Assembly: GCF_009792355.1 (NCBI RefSeq) | Contig: NZ_CP047045.1 | Location: 496,001-560,000 of the forward strand | Direction: 5' to 3' | DNA length: 64,000 nt | From: Terricaulis silvestris | Lineage (GTDB): Bacteria; Pseudomonadota; Alphaproteobacteria; Caulobacterales; Aquidulcibacteraceae | Shown: one piece after another, positions 26,947-36,657 of the stretch | Numbering within the stretch: the stretch's first letter is position 1 | How the letters are laid out: each line of letters opens with the position of its first letter | Program-made: the position numbers and the translations under genes | Notes under the pieces: generated by a model | What the model saw: the letters and a program-made list of their open reading frames with translations, nothing else | Database searches by the model: none | What the model was told of the DNA's origin: nothing

Positions 26947-27624
26947 TTGGACGACAACGTCATCGAATACGCCCACGACACCATCGAGCAGGCGCTGCAC
27001 GCGCTGGCGTCGGGCGGCCTCGTTGTCGTCATGGACGATCGCAAGCGTGAGAACGAAGGCGACCTGATCATGGCGGCGGAGTTCGCGACGCCGGCGGCGC
27101 TCGCGTTCATCGTGCGGCACACCACGGGCATCGTTTGCGTCGCACTGGAGGGTGAGCGCGCTGACGCGCTTGATCTGGCGCCGATGGTTGCGGCGAATTC
27201 AGAGCGGCACCAAACGGCGTTCACAGTTTCGGTGGATGCAAAGGCGGGTACGACGACCGGCGTGTCCGCCGCCGATCGCGCACGCACGATTCTGGCGCTC
27301 GCCGACACGGCTTCACGTCCTGACGATTTCGCGCGGCCGGGACATCTCTTTCCCTTGCGCGCACGTGCGGGCGGCGTGCTTGAGCGGCCCGGCCATACCG
27401 AAGCCGCCGTGGATCTCGCGCGTCTGGCCGGCTGCACGCCGGTTGGCGTGTTGTGTGAGATTGTCAGCGAAGACGGCTCGATGGCGCGTTTGCCGGAGCT
27501 GATGCGCTTTGCGCGTCAGCACGCGCTGCCGATCATCACTATAGCCGATCTCATCCGTTACCGCGCTCAAGGCGGCGAAGGCTTAGAAGCCGCGCCGGTG
27601 CGCGAAGTTTCCGTCGCTTCGTGA
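26947..27624 (+). CDS. ribB: 3,4-dihydroxy-2-butanone 4-phosphate synthase
   Basis: Makes the four-carbon precursor of riboflavin from ribulose 5-phosphate. 225 residues, RibB domain only, no GTP cyclohydrolase II half. Motifs: VMDDRKRENEGDLI at 28-41, HTTGIVCVAL, VSVDAKAGTTTGVSAADRA, RPGHLFPLRARAGGV and GHTEAAVDLARLAG. Start TTG 26947, eight bases after GAGGA; an earlier in-frame TTG lies in the promoter/operator. A second riboflavin gene is unexpected here; it heads a run with luciferase-like monooxygenase, hydrolase and crotonase genes. Confidence 0.92.
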   Translation: MDDNVIEYAHDTIEQALHALASGGLVVVMDDRKRENEGDLIMAAEFATPAALAFIVRHTTGIVCVALEGERADALDLAPMVAANSERHQTAFTVSVDAKAGTTTGVSAADRARTILALADTASRPDDFARPGHLFPLRARAGGVLERPGHTEAAVDLARLAGCTPVGVLCEIVSEDGSMARLPELMRFARQHALPIITIADLIRYRAQGGEGLEAAPVREVSVAS

Positions 27625-27631
27625 GGACGAC

Positions 27632-28444
27632 ATGTTCGTAAAAGCACTTCCTGACCGTGTGACCGCAGGCGGCGTCGAATTCGAGATTATGACGAAGGGT
27701 GAGGGCAAGCCTGTGCTCTTCCTGCACGGCGTGCTCGGCGTTGATGCCGATGATCCGCTTGTTGCGCGGCTCGCCAAATCTCACAAGGTCATCGCCGCTT
27801 CTCACCCTGGCTTTGGCCTCTCCTCGCGCCCGGACCATGTCACCACGATCGACGATGTTGTTTACGCGTATCTCGATCTGGTCGAGGCGCTGGACTTGCG
27901 CGACGTCGCGCTCGTCGGCGCCTCTCTTGGTGGCTGGATCGCGGCCGAGCTTGCGGTGCGCGGATCAAACCGGTTTTCGAGCCTGGTGTTGATCGACGCT
28001 GTCGGCGCCAAGTTCGGCGACCGCGAGAAGCGTGAGATCTACGACATTTTCGGGCTTGCCAACGACGAGATGCCGGGGGTGCTGTTCAGCACACGTGAAG
28101 CGGGGCTCGACGCGATGCATGGGCTGCGCTTCCCGGAATTGCCGGAGGAGGCGTCGGTGCGCTACGCGCGCAACCGTGAGACAATCACGCTCTTCGGGTG
28201 GTCGCCAACATTGCACAACCCGAAACTCCGCCACCGCCTGGCGCGCGTGAAACTGCCGACGTTGGTGTTGTGGGGAGACCAGGATCACGTGGTGGGTGTC
28301 GACTACGGCCGCGCCTATGCCGGCGCCATCGCCGGCGCGAAGTTCGAAGTGGTCTCCGGCGTCGGTCATTGCGGCACGTTCGAGAATCCCGACGAGTTCG
28401 CCAAGCGCACCTTGGCTTTCCTGAGCGCGGGCCGCGCCCGCTGA
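27632..28444 (+). CDS. Alpha/beta hydrolase
   Basis: 270 residues. Nucleophile Ser98 in VGASLGGW, Asp in LWGDQDHVVG, His in GVGHCGTFENPDEF. Similar in build to C-C bond hydrolases and esterases of ring-cleavage pathways, which fits its place between ribB and a flavin monooxygenase gene. Seven bases after ribB, ribosome site GAGG. Confidence 0.9.
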   Translation: MFVKALPDRVTAGGVEFEIMTKGEGKPVLFLHGVLGVDADDPLVARLAKSHKVIAASHPGFGLSSRPDHVTTIDDVVYAYLDLVEALDLRDVALVGASLGGWIAAELAVRGSNRFSSLVLIDAVGAKFGDREKREIYDIFGLANDEMPGVLFSTREAGLDAMHGLRFPELPEEASVRYARNRETITLFGWSPTLHNPKLRHRLARVKLPTLVLWGDQDHVVGVDYGRAYAGAIAGAKFEVVSGVGHCGTFENPDEFAKRTLAFLSAGRAR

Positions 28445-28487
28445 TGTTTGCATCTCCGCAGGGCTTCGCCCGCGCGAGGAGGTTGAG

Positions 28488-29660
28488 ATGAGGTTCTGGC
28501 ACTTCAACGAACAATCGCTGCACACCGCCTGGGCGGAGATCGATGGCCCGACGAAGGTGACGGTGCCGAACACGTACTGCGATCCCACGGTCGCGCACGA
28601 GTTTTACAATCGTTACCTCGACGAATGGATGATCGCTGACGATCTCGGTTTCGATATCATGGTCAACGAGCACCATGCGTCCGCGAACTGCATGTCGATA
28701 TCATGCACCCTGACGCTCGCGATTCTAGCGCGGCAGACAAAGAAGGCGCGGCTATTGGCGCTCGGTATTCCGATCGCGAACCGGCCGGACCCGTATCGCG
28801 TCGCAGAAGAGATCGCGATGATCGACGTGATCTCGGGCGGACGCCTCGAAGTGGGCCTCGTGAAGGCTTCGCCTTTCGAGCTTGTGCTTTCGAACCAGAG
28901 CCCGGCGCGGCTGATGGATCGCTATTGGGAAGGTCATGACCTCATCGTAAAGGCGTTGACGCACGTCGGCGCGCCCTTTTCGTGGGAAGGCGAGTTCTTT
29001 CAGTATCGGAACGTGAACCTGTGGCCGCGTCCTCTGCAACAGCCTTTGCCGCCGATGTGGATGACATGCTCGTCGGAAAAGAATGCGCGCATCGCGGCGC
29101 GGCTCGGATATGTGTGCGCCACGTTCTTCAACGGGCCCAAGACCAAGGCGCTGTTCGACTCATACAAGGACGAATACCTGAAGACACACGGCAAGCCGGC
29201 GGCGGCGGATCGCCTCGGCTATCTCGCGCTCTCCGTGTGCGGCCACAACGAGGCGCAGGTGCAAGAACGCTACGCCAAGGTGAAGACATATCTCGACGCG
29301 CAGCCGCGCACGCCGAAGGGTTGGATCAATCCGCCTGGATACGAAAGTGTCGAACTCAACGCCGGCGCATTGAAGTCAGGCAAGAAAGGCCGCATCAATT
29401 TCGGCCTGCCTGAGAATCCGACAGTTCAAGAGATGGCTGAAGGCGGCATCTTCTTCGCCGGCACGCCGGACGAGATTTTCCATCAGTACAAAAATTTCTA
29501 CGACAAGGTGGGCGGCTACGGCCAAGTGCTGATGCTGGGGCAAGCAGGCTATCTCACGCACGAGGAGACTGTCGACAGTATGACGTTGTTCGCCAAGGAG
29601 GTAGCACCTCGTCTGCGCGAAGCGACCGCGAAGGGCGCGCCTGCGACGGTCGCGGCCTGA
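28488..29660 (+). CDS. Luciferase-like (LLM) flavin monooxygenase
   Basis: 390 residues, bacterial luciferase superfamily: FDIMVNEHHAS, RLLALGIPIANRPDPYRVAEEIAMIDVISGGRLEVGL in pieces, and FFAGTPDEIFHQ near the C-terminus. Strong GGAGG ribosome site. Distinct from the gene at 20259. Needs FMNH2 from a reductase; likely oxygenates a cyclic ketone or similar (inference). Confidence 0.9.
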   Translation: MRFWHFNEQSLHTAWAEIDGPTKVTVPNTYCDPTVAHEFYNRYLDEWMIADDLGFDIMVNEHHASANCMSISCTLTLAILARQTKKARLLALGIPIANRPDPYRVAEEIAMIDVISGGRLEVGLVKASPFELVLSNQSPARLMDRYWEGHDLIVKALTHVGAPFSWEGEFFQYRNVNLWPRPLQQPLPPMWMTCSSEKNARIAARLGYVCATFFNGPKTKALFDSYKDEYLKTHGKPAAADRLGYLALSVCGHNEAQVQERYAKVKTYLDAQPRTPKGWINPPGYESVELNAGALKSGKKGRINFGLPENPTVQEMAEGGIFFAGTPDEIFHQYKNFYDKVGGYGQVLMLGQAGYLTHEETVDSMTLFAKEVAPRLREATAKGAPATVAA

Positions 29661-29667
29661 GGCGGCG

Positions 29668-30429
29668 GTGGCCGCGGTCCACACGCGGCGCGAAGGGCCG
29701 GTGCTGATCGTCACGATCGATCGGCCCGAGGCGAAGAATGCGATCGACGCAGCGGGCGCTGCTCTCATCAACGCGGCCATGGATGAGCTCGACAACGACA
29801 CGTCGTTGTTCTTGGGCGTGATCACCGGCGCGGGCGGCGCGTTTTCGGCTGGCGCGGATTTGAAGGCTGCATCGCGCGGCGGCCCGGCAGCGCGCGCTGA
29901 CCGAGGGCCATTCGGTCTCTGCGAGACGCCGCCGGGAAAGCCGCTGATCGCGGCGGTCGAGGGCGTCGCGTTTGGCGGTGGATTTGAGATCTGCCTGGCG
30001 TGCGACTTGGTCGTGGCTGTCGAGGACGCGCAGTTTGCCTTGCCGGAAGTAAAGCACAATCTCGTGGCGCTCGGGGGCGGCGCGATCCGCTTGCCGCGGC
30101 GCCTGCCGTATCACGTCGCAATGGAGATGGCGCTGACGGGCGCTGCGATCTCGGCGCGTGAGCTACAGGCGTATGGCTTGGTGAACCGGTTGGCCGCGCC
30201 AGGTTCGGCGCTAGCAGAGGCGCTGTCGCTCGCGCGAGAGCTATTGCGCAACGGCCCCACAGCGCTTGCTGCGACGGCGCGGATCATGCGCGCCTCCGCC
30301 GCCGCCCAAGAAGAGAGTTTGTGGCGCACGCAGCGTGAACTCGCGGCGCTCGCGCTGACCGCAACGGATCGCGCCGAAGCCCTGCAAGCGTTCGCGGAGC
30401 GGCGGCCGCCGCGTTGGACGGGACACTAA
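29668..30429 (+). CDS. Enoyl-CoA hydratase/isomerase (crotonase) family
   Basis: 253 residues. Oxyanion motif FSAGADLKA, then GGGFEICLACD and FALPEVKHNL, so both Glu residues used by hydratases are kept. GTG start seven bases after the previous stop. Followed after three bases by an SDR gene, the usual order for hydration then oxidation. Confidence 0.9.
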   Translation: MAAVHTRREGPVLIVTIDRPEAKNAIDAAGAALINAAMDELDNDTSLFLGVITGAGGAFSAGADLKAASRGGPAARADRGPFGLCETPPGKPLIAAVEGVAFGGGFEICLACDLVVAVEDAQFALPEVKHNLVALGGGAIRLPRRLPYHVAMEMALTGAAISARELQAYGLVNRLAAPGSALAEALSLARELLRNGPTALAATARIMRASAAAQEESLWRTQRELAALALTATDRAEALQAFAERRPPRWTGH

Positions 30430-30432
30430 GCC

Positions 30433-31191
30433 ATGGATAATCTTCGCCTCGCCGGCAAACGTGTGATCGTTACCGGCGCCAGTCGCAGCATCGGCCGCGC
30501 CATCGCCGTTGGCTTCGCCCGCAACGGCGCGCACGTCTCCATCTGCGGGCGTGACGAGAAAGCGTTGGAGACGACGCGTGCGGCGTGCGCGGAGCTGGGC
30601 GTGCGCGTCCATAGCGAGATTTGCGATGTCTCCGATGGCGCAGCGTTCGAGCGTTACATCGGATCGGCAGCCGAGGCGCTCGGCGGATTGAATGTGCTCG
30701 TCAGCAATGCATCGGCATTCGCGCGCGGTGAGGACGACCCGGCCTGGGCAACGGCGTTTGAAACCGATCTGATGTCGGTCGTGCGCGGCACGCGCGCTGC
30801 GTTGCCATGGCTGAAGCAAGCGCAGGAGGCGGCGGTCGTGCACATCTCGTCGATCTCCGCACTGAAGCCGACGCCGCGCGCGATTGCGTACGGTTCGTTG
30901 AAAGCGGCGATCAACCAGCTCACCAAGAGCCAAGCCTGGGTGCTGGCGAAGGACCGCATTCGAGTCAACGCGGTGGCGCCGGGTTCGATCACCGGGCCGG
31001 GCCACATGTGGGAGAAGCGTCGCGAAAGCGGCGATCCGGCGTATGCGGAAGCGGTGGCGAAAATTCCATTCGGGCGCTTGGGCGATGTGGACGAGATCGC
31101 GGACGTGACGTTGTTCTTGGCGTCGCCGATGTCGCGGTGGGTGACGGGGCAGATCGTCGTCGTCGATGGGGGACAGATGCTGAAGCCCTAG
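30433..31191 (+). CDS. SDR oxidoreductase
   Basis: 252 residues. TGASRSIG at 14-21, SNAS in place of NNAG, SSISA and YGSLK active site, PGSITGPGH loop. Last gene of the ribB run; overlaps the convergent CoA-ligase gene by four bases. Probably a 3-hydroxyacyl-CoA or alcohol dehydrogenase. Confidence 0.9.
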   Translation: MDNLRLAGKRVIVTGASRSIGRAIAVGFARNGAHVSICGRDEKALETTRAACAELGVRVHSEICDVSDGAAFERYIGSAAEALGGLNVLVSNASAFARGEDDPAWATAFETDLMSVVRGTRAALPWLKQAQEAAVVHISSISALKPTPRAIAYGSLKAAINQLTKSQAWVLAKDRIRVNAVAPGSITGPGHMWEKRRESGDPAYAEAVAKIPFGRLGDVDEIADVTLFLASPMSRWVTGQIVVVDGGQMLKP

Positions 31192-32057
31192 CGCGTTTGC
31201 TCGGTTGCGACCGCGTCGACTAAGTTTTGAATTCCCTTGAACACACGCGCGCCGGCGCTGGTCAGCGCCGCGGTCTTGGAGTCGACCGAGCCCACATTGC
31301 CGTGCACGAGGGCGCCCGCGTGGCCCATGGTGACGCCTTCGCGGGCGCTGGCGCCGGCGATCAGCGCGTAAACGGGCTTGCATTTGGGCGTAGCTTTCAT
31401 CGCCTCCGCGAGTTGCTCCTCTTCGTTCCCGCCGATCTCGCCAATGACAATGATTGCATCGGTGTCCGGGTCGGCGTTGAAGTGCGGGAGCAAATCGGCG
31501 AAGCGCAGGCCCTTCACGCTGTCGCCGCCAACGCCAACCCAAAGGCTCTGTCCGTAACCGCGCTGCACGAGCCGATGGCAGACTTCGTAGGAAAGCGTGC
31601 CGCTCTTGGCCATGACGCCGAGTTTGCCGGGAGCAAGCGAGACGCTTGGCAGGAAGCCGAGCTTCAACTTGTCCGGGATAGCGAGGCCTGGCGTCGAACC
31701 GCCGACCCACGTGGCGTTTGCTTCATGCACGAGCGCGCGCGCTTTGAGTGCATCGTGAACTGGAATGCCCTCGGCGAGCGTGACCAGTGTACGGATGCCG
31801 GCGTCGAGCGCTTCGCGCATGGCGGCGAGCGTGCCCAGTGGCGGCACGAAGAGTACGCTCGTGGTGGCGCCTGTCGCGTTCACAGCGTTGGCGCAAGAGC
31901 GGAAGAGCGGAATGCCGTCGAGGTCGGCATCTTCGCGCGGAGAAACACCGCCAACGACACGCGTGCCGTACGCGCGCATGGCGAGGGTGTGGCGCTTGCC
32001 GACGCGGCCAGTGGCGCCTTGCACGATCACTGGTGCGGTTGGATCGATAAAGCTCAT
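31188..32057 (-). CDS. Succinyl-CoA synthetase-like CoA ligase, alpha subunit
   Basis: 289 residues. CoA-binding Rossmann domain ([13 protein letters not shown]) and the phosphohistidine in [11 protein letters not shown]. Overlaps the beta gene by four bases. Outside the usual TCA context, so more likely a malate-, itaconate- or other dicarboxylate-CoA ligase than the housekeeping enzyme. Confidence 0.88.
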   Translation of the reverse strand: MSFIDPTAPVIVQGATGRVGKRHTLAMRAYGTRVVGGVSPREDADLDGIPLFRSCANAVNATGATTSVLFVPPLGTLAAMREALDAGIRTLVTLAEGIPVHDALKARALVHEANATWVGGSTPGLAIPDKLKLGFLPSVSLAPGKLGVMAKSGTLSYEVCHRLVQRGYGQSLWVGVGGDSVKGLRFADLLPHFNADPDTDAIIVIGEIGGNEEEQLAEAMKATPKCKPVYALIAGASAREGVTMGHAGALVHGNVGSVDSKTAALTSAGARVFKGIQNLVDAVATEQTR

Positions 32058-33196
32058 GCCGCGCCCCGCACGTTGGCGACGGTCAGATCGATCGCGCGCT
32101 CAAGGTCTGGCTCGACGTCGATCGGATCGCCAGCGGCTTTGATGATGGCGCGAGCCTGGTCGTAATTATTGCCGATCATGCGCGCGGTGATGGGCGCAGT
32201 GAGCTGCGGCACGCGATCGAGCGAGACGAGCAGGAGGCGGGCGATCTCCGCGAGATCGGTGCTTCCGGCGAAGAAGTTGATCAGCACCGCGCGAATACTC
32301 GGGGCGGCGGCGATGCGCTGGAGGACGTCGATCAGGCGATCGGGCTCGCCGCGAAAACCACCGGTACGGATGTCACAGAAGTTGAACGGGTTGAGCCCGC
32401 GCGCCGTAAGCTCGTCGATCAGCTGCATGCTGAGACCTGCGCCGGTGGTGACGAGCCCGATGTCGCCGTTCGGATCAAGTTCGACATAGTCGAAACCTTG
32501 TTCGATCTTGAGCACCATTTCGGGGTAGAGATCGCCATGGCGCGTGAGCAGTTCGGAGAGGGCGGCGTTCCGCTCAAGCGAGTTGTCGTCAATAACGAGT
32601 TTGCAGTCGCCGATGGTCCAGGTTCCGTCTGCGGCGATGAACAATGGGTTGATCTCGAGCAACGTGCCTTCGAGTGCGATGAAGGCGTCGGCCAGCTGCG
32701 GCGCCGCGTCGATGACTGCGACGCGGATCGTGTCTGGGAGTCTGGCGGCGAGAGAGATCGCCGCTTTCGTCATGGCGCGCGCGTCGACAGCGCTTTCGGC
32801 GCTCAGTAGGTTTGCGCGCGCGCTTTCATCCTCGACGTGGACACCGCCACTCGCGGACATGAGGATGCGCACACCGCCTGCGACTGGGTCAATGATGAAG
32901 CTGAGATAGGCCTCGTGCGCGAAAACTACCGGCGCTTCGAGGCCGCAAGACCGTACGGGATGACCCTTGATGGTCATGGCGAGGATACGCGCCAGCGCGG
33001 CGCGCGCTTCTTCCTCGGTGCGGCACAACGCGATGCCGCCTGCCTTGCCCCGTCCGCCGACGGGGACTTGCGCTTTCACGACGACGGGGGCCGTGATGTC
33101 GGCAGAGTTGTCGCCGCGGCGCACGAGCATTGCGGACGGGACCGGCACGCCGCGCGCCCTCAACAGTTCTTTCGCATCGTGTTCGAGCAACATCAT
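32054..33196 (-). CDS. Succinyl-CoA synthetase-like CoA ligase, beta subunit
   Basis: 380 residues. ATP-grasp N-terminus (EHDAKELLRARGVPVP, KAQVPVGGRGKAGGI), metal-site LLEINPLF, and C-terminal GLVTTGAGLSMQLID and NFCDIRTGG. The latter differs from the usual NFLDVGGG, in line with a non-housekeeping substrate. Two adjacent ATG codons, 33196 and 33193. Partner of the following alpha gene. Confidence 0.88.
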   Translation of the reverse strand: MMLLEHDAKELLRARGVPVPSAMLVRRGDNSADITAPVVVKAQVPVGGRGKAGGIALCRTEEEARAALARILAMTIKGHPVRSCGLEAPVVFAHEAYLSFIIDPVAGGVRILMSASGGVHVEDESARANLLSAESAVDARAMTKAAISLAARLPDTIRVAVIDAAPQLADAFIALEGTLLEINPLFIAADGTWTIGDCKLVIDDNSLERNAALSELLTRHGDLYPEMVLKIEQGFDYVELDPNGDIGLVTTGAGLSMQLIDELTARGLNPFNFCDIRTGGFRGEPDRLIDVLQRIAAAPSIRAVLINFFAGSTDLAEIARLLLVSLDRVPQLTAPITARMIGNNYDQARAIIKAAGDPIDVEPDLERAIDLTVANVRGAA

Positions 33197-33266
33197 CTAA
33201 GCGGATTTCAGCGTGTTTCGGCCGGGTCGGGCAACTCAATTCTGCTCCGCTGCCGATGACGCCCAC

Positions 33267-34577
33267 TCATCGCCTCCCTGCCGCCTCGCGCGCCTTCACG
33301 GCCGGGACAACCCAGAACGAGAGCAAAAGTCCCGCGACTAAGCTGCTGACCGCGACTAGCATCAACGCATAGCGGAGGCTTTCGTCGCCATACTGGACGG
33401 TGAGTTGGTCGCTGATAAAGCCGACAAGCGGGGGACCGAGTCCGAGACCCACGAGGTTGAACACCAGCGCCATCGACGCTGCGGCAGAGGCGCGCATTTC
33501 CGGCGGTGTTGCGTTTTGGGTGACGAGCCACGCCACAGACGAGTTCGAGACAATGGCGGCATAGGCGAAGGCGATGGCGACCATGTAGAGCAGGAAGGTC
33601 GGCGCAAACAGCGTGGCGATCATGAGCGGCACAACGAGGTACTGAAACAGAGCGATCAGGCGCACCGGCTGCACGCGGCTTACCTTGTTGATCGCGTCAG
33701 CCATGAGACCGGTGCCGGCGAGGGAGGCCGCGCCGAGGAGCGCAATGCCGAGGCCCATGAAGATACCGACCTGGCCGCTCGTCACGTCGAATGAGCGCAA
33801 CGCGACCGAAGGCGCCCATGCGAGCAGAACGTAGACGCTCATATTGGCGCCTGAACAGGCAATGACGATGCGGCGATACTCAGGGATGCTCCAGATACGC
33901 TTGAGCGTATCCCACATCGAACCTGTCGCGGGCTTTGCGGCTTTGACGCCGCCGGGATCGGCGGCGCCGCGCTTTGGTTCGCGCAGTGTGAGCAGCATGA
34001 GTACCGCGAGGATGACGCCCGGCGTACCGGCGGCAACCATGGCCCAGCGCCAGCCGACCAAATCGTTGACGATGCCGCCGAGTGCGAAGCCGAAGAGAAC
34101 GCCGACGGCGGACGCAGCGGAATAGAAGCCGAGTGCGGTGGCGCGACGCTCCGGCGGGAAATAGTCCGCGAGAAGCGATGCGCTGATTGGCGTGCCGCCG
34201 GCTTCGGCGATGGAGACACCAACGCGCGTCAGTGCGAGTTGCACGAGGTTGCGCGCGACGCCGCCGAGCGCGGTGAGGCCGCTCCACAAGACGAGGCAAA
34301 TCGCGAGCAGGCGCACACGGTGAACGCGGTCGGCGACGTAAGCCATCGGCACACCGAGCACAGCGTAGAAGAGTGCGATCGCGGGCCCGGTAAGGAGCCC
34401 CATCTCAGTGTCGCTGAGGCCGAGGTCCGTCTTGATGTCTTGCGCGAGAATGGCGACGACCTGCCGATCCGCAAAGTTCATCACGTAGCCAAGGAAGAGC
34501 AGGAACAGCACGTAGTAGGAGTAGGTGCCGGCCTTGAACGGTGTGGCCGGCGCGTCGTCCGCGGTGGCGTCGGTCAT
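33267..34577 (-). CDS. MFS transporter, spinster-like
   Basis: 436 residues, twelve predicted helices. Helix 1 YYVLFLLFLGYVMNFADRQ followed by IKTDLGLSDTEMGLLTG and VPMAYVADRVHRVR is the pattern of the spinster-like MFS group common beside catabolic genes in sphingomonads and Caulobacterales. Ribosome site GAGGAAGA. Likely takes up the acid or its intermediate. Confidence 0.9.
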   Translation of the reverse strand: MTDATADDAPATPFKAGTYSYYVLFLLFLGYVMNFADRQVVAILAQDIKTDLGLSDTEMGLLTGPAIALFYAVLGVPMAYVADRVHRVRLLAICLVLWSGLTALGGVARNLVQLALTRVGVSIAEAGGTPISASLLADYFPPERRATALGFYSAASAVGVLFGFALGGIVNDLVGWRWAMVAAGTPGVILAVLMLLTLREPKRGAADPGGVKAAKPATGSMWDTLKRIWSIPEYRRIVIACSGANMSVYVLLAWAPSVALRSFDVTSGQVGIFMGLGIALLGAASLAGTGLMADAINKVSRVQPVRLIALFQYLVVPLMIATLFAPTFLLYMVAIAFAYAAIVSNSSVAWLVTQNATPPEMRASAAASMALVFNLVGLGLGPPLVGFISDQLTVQYGDESLRYALMLVAVSSLVAGLLLSFWVVPAVKAREAAGRR

Positions 34578-34628
34578 CTAGTCTCTTCCTCTCCTGCGGG
34601 CGCGACTCACGCGTGCCTCGCCTTCAAT

Positions 34629-35405
34629 TCAAAGCCACCACCGTCCGCCATTGATGAGGATGGATTGGCCAGTGATGTAACGGCCTTCATCGCTGGCCAG
34701 CAGCGCCGCCATTGCGGCGATATCTTCCGGTTCGCCGAGTGCGCCGGTTGGAATGGACGCTACAGCCTTCTTCGCCTCATCGCCGGCGCTACGTTCCAGA
34801 GCGCGCGTGCGCACGGGGCCGGGGCAGAGCGCGTTGACGGTGACGCCATGCGGCGCAAGTTCGCGCGCGACAGCGCGGGTGAAACCGATAACGCCCATCT
34901 TGGCCGCGCCGTAGTCGTGGCTCCCGACCGGTCCGATGACGGCGGACTCGGAGGCCACGTTGATGATGCGTCCCCACCCCCGCTCGACCATGCCGGGCGC
35001 GACCAGACGCGAGAAGCGCATGGTGGTGAAGAGGTTGATCTCGACGACGAAGCGCCAGACCTCCTCCGTGCTCTCCAGGAATGTCGCCTTTCGCTCGCGT
35101 GCGCCCTGGCCAACATTGTTGACAAGGATATCGACGGGACCGAGGTCGCCGCTCACGCGTTCGATGAAAGTTTCTACCTCGTCGTGCTTGGTGCAATCGC
35201 CCGCCACGAGCAGTGGCTTGTGTGGGAAACCTTCGAACGACGCGCGTGCATCATTCAGTGCATCTTGCTCAAGATCGATGATCGCGACGCGCGCGCCTTC
35301 CTCAGCGAAGCGCAGCGCGCAGCCGAGGCCGATGCCGTTGGCGCCGCCGGTGATCACCGCGACCCGATCGCGCAACCGCGCACCAACAGAAAAAGCGTTT
35401 GCCAT
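34629..35405 (-). CDS. SDR oxidoreductase
   Basis: 258 residues. TGGANGIG at 19-26, NNVG, catalytic Tyr-x-x-x-Lys as YGAAK, and GQSILINGGRWWL at the end. First gene of the leftward group SDR-MFS-CoA ligase; 51 bases before the MFS gene. Divergent from a zinc alcohol dehydrogenase. Confidence 0.9.
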   Translation of the reverse strand: MANAFSVGARLRDRVAVITGGANGIGLGCALRFAEEGARVAIIDLEQDALNDARASFEGFPHKPLLVAGDCTKHDEVETFIERVSGDLGPVDILVNNVGQGARERKATFLESTEEVWRFVVEINLFTTMRFSRLVAPGMVERGWGRIINVASESAVIGPVGSHDYGAAKMGVIGFTRAVARELAPHGVTVNALCPGPVRTRALERSAGDEAKKAVASIPTGALGEPEDIAAMAALLASDEGRYITGQSILINGGRWWL

Positions 35406-35565
35406 GGTCCGTTCCGATCATAGGAAGAGGGCGCGCACACGCGGCAAATGAGTTTTGGAAGGGCACGCATGAGCGAAGATCATAGCACATTTCGCACCGC
35501 GCGCGAACGTTGTCATAGGCGCACACGCACCATAGAGTGGCGTCAACAACAGGAGGAAACGCGCC

Positions 35566-36606
35566 GTGTTGGCATTGAGAAAAGTGGCGCCTCGGCCTGG
35601 GGTTGCGATCGAGAATGTCGACGCGCCTGAAATGCCGTCGCGAGGCGAGGTGCTGGTGCAGGTCGCCGCCGTGGGCATATGTGGCACCGATTTGCATATC
35701 GATGACTGGGCCGACGGCTTTCATGCGATGGCGAGTGCGTTGCCGGTGACGCTGGGCCACGAGTTTTGCGGCCGCGTGCATGCAGTCGGCGAGGGCGTCA
35801 CGGCATTCAAGGCGGGCGATCGCGTGGTGGTTCAACCGGCAATCGGGTGCGGCAAGTGTGCGCCGTGCCAAGCAGGTGCACGACACGACTGCCTAAACCG
35901 CAGCGCGATCGGCATGCATCGCGCCGGCGGCTTCGCGAAGTATGTGAGCGCGCCGGCGGATTATTGCATCGCGATGCCGCCCGGGATGAGCGATCTGCAC
36001 GGCGCCTTGGTCGAACCTCTGACTACTGGCGCGCAAGCGGTGAAGATCGGCGAGGTGAAGGAGGGTGATCGTGTCACCGTGTTCGGCCCGGGCCCGATTG
36101 GCCAAGGCGCCGCCGCGATGGCGCGGCTGGCGGGCGCGGCGGAGGTTCATGTCGTCGGCTATCGCGATGGACCGCGGTTCGCCACGCTTAGGAAGATGGG
36201 TTTCGACTCATTCACCGATCTTGCCGACGACGACGGCGAGGCAACGCTGAGGAAGGTCGCAAGAGGCGGCTTTGATGTAGCGATCGATGCCTCCGGCGCA
36301 CCGTCGGTGATCAACACGGGACTCTCAGTGCTGAAGCCCTACGGCGTGTTCGTGATCGCCTCCATGCCGGATCATGAGGCGCCGCTTGACGTCATGTTGC
36401 TGGTGCGCGGGCGCACCCAGCTGCGCGGCTGCTCGCGCGCGCCTGACTGGGCATGGGCAGACGCCATCGAAGCGCTCTCGAAGAATCCCGCTCTTTTCGC
36501 GCCGATGGTGACGCATGAGTTGGCGTTGGAGGAAGGCCTGGAGGGTTTTCGCCTGATGCGCTCGCGCGAGGCCTCGAAAGTCATCCTGCGGCCCAACGCA
36601 TCTTAG
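35566..36606 (+). CDS. Zinc-dependent medium-chain alcohol dehydrogenase
   Basis: 346 residues, threonine/sorbitol dehydrogenase type. Catalytic zinc ligands Cys39, His65, Glu66; structural zinc Cys95, Cys98, Cys101, Cys109; NAD motif FGPGPIGQG. GTG start with a perfect AGGAGG nine bases upstream. Oxidises a secondary alcohol; followed by a LysR regulator. Confidence 0.92.
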   Translation: MLALRKVAPRPGVAIENVDAPEMPSRGEVLVQVAAVGICGTDLHIDDWADGFHAMASALPVTLGHEFCGRVHAVGEGVTAFKAGDRVVVQPAIGCGKCAPCQAGARHDCLNRSAIGMHRAGGFAKYVSAPADYCIAMPPGMSDLHGALVEPLTTGAQAVKIGEVKEGDRVTVFGPGPIGQGAAAMARLAGAAEVHVVGYRDGPRFATLRKMGFDSFTDLADDDGEATLRKVARGGFDVAIDASGAPSVINTGLSVLKPYGVFVIASMPDHEAPLDVMLLVRGRTQLRGCSRAPDWAWADAIEALSKNPALFAPMVTHELALEEGLEGFRLMRSREASKVILRPNAS

Positions 36607-36657
36607 CGGAGATCCAGGCGAAGCTGCTCAATTCGTTCCCGTTTCGGCAGGTGACAG

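Noticed and set aside
30241-31710. Long minus-strand frame of 489 codons
   Set aside because: It is antisense to the crotonase and SDR genes and overlaps the CoA-ligase gene in another frame; composition is Arg-rich shadow, no family motif.
34239-35423. Plus-strand frame of 394 codons
   Set aside because: Antisense shadow of the MFS and SDR genes, both of which have full motifs.
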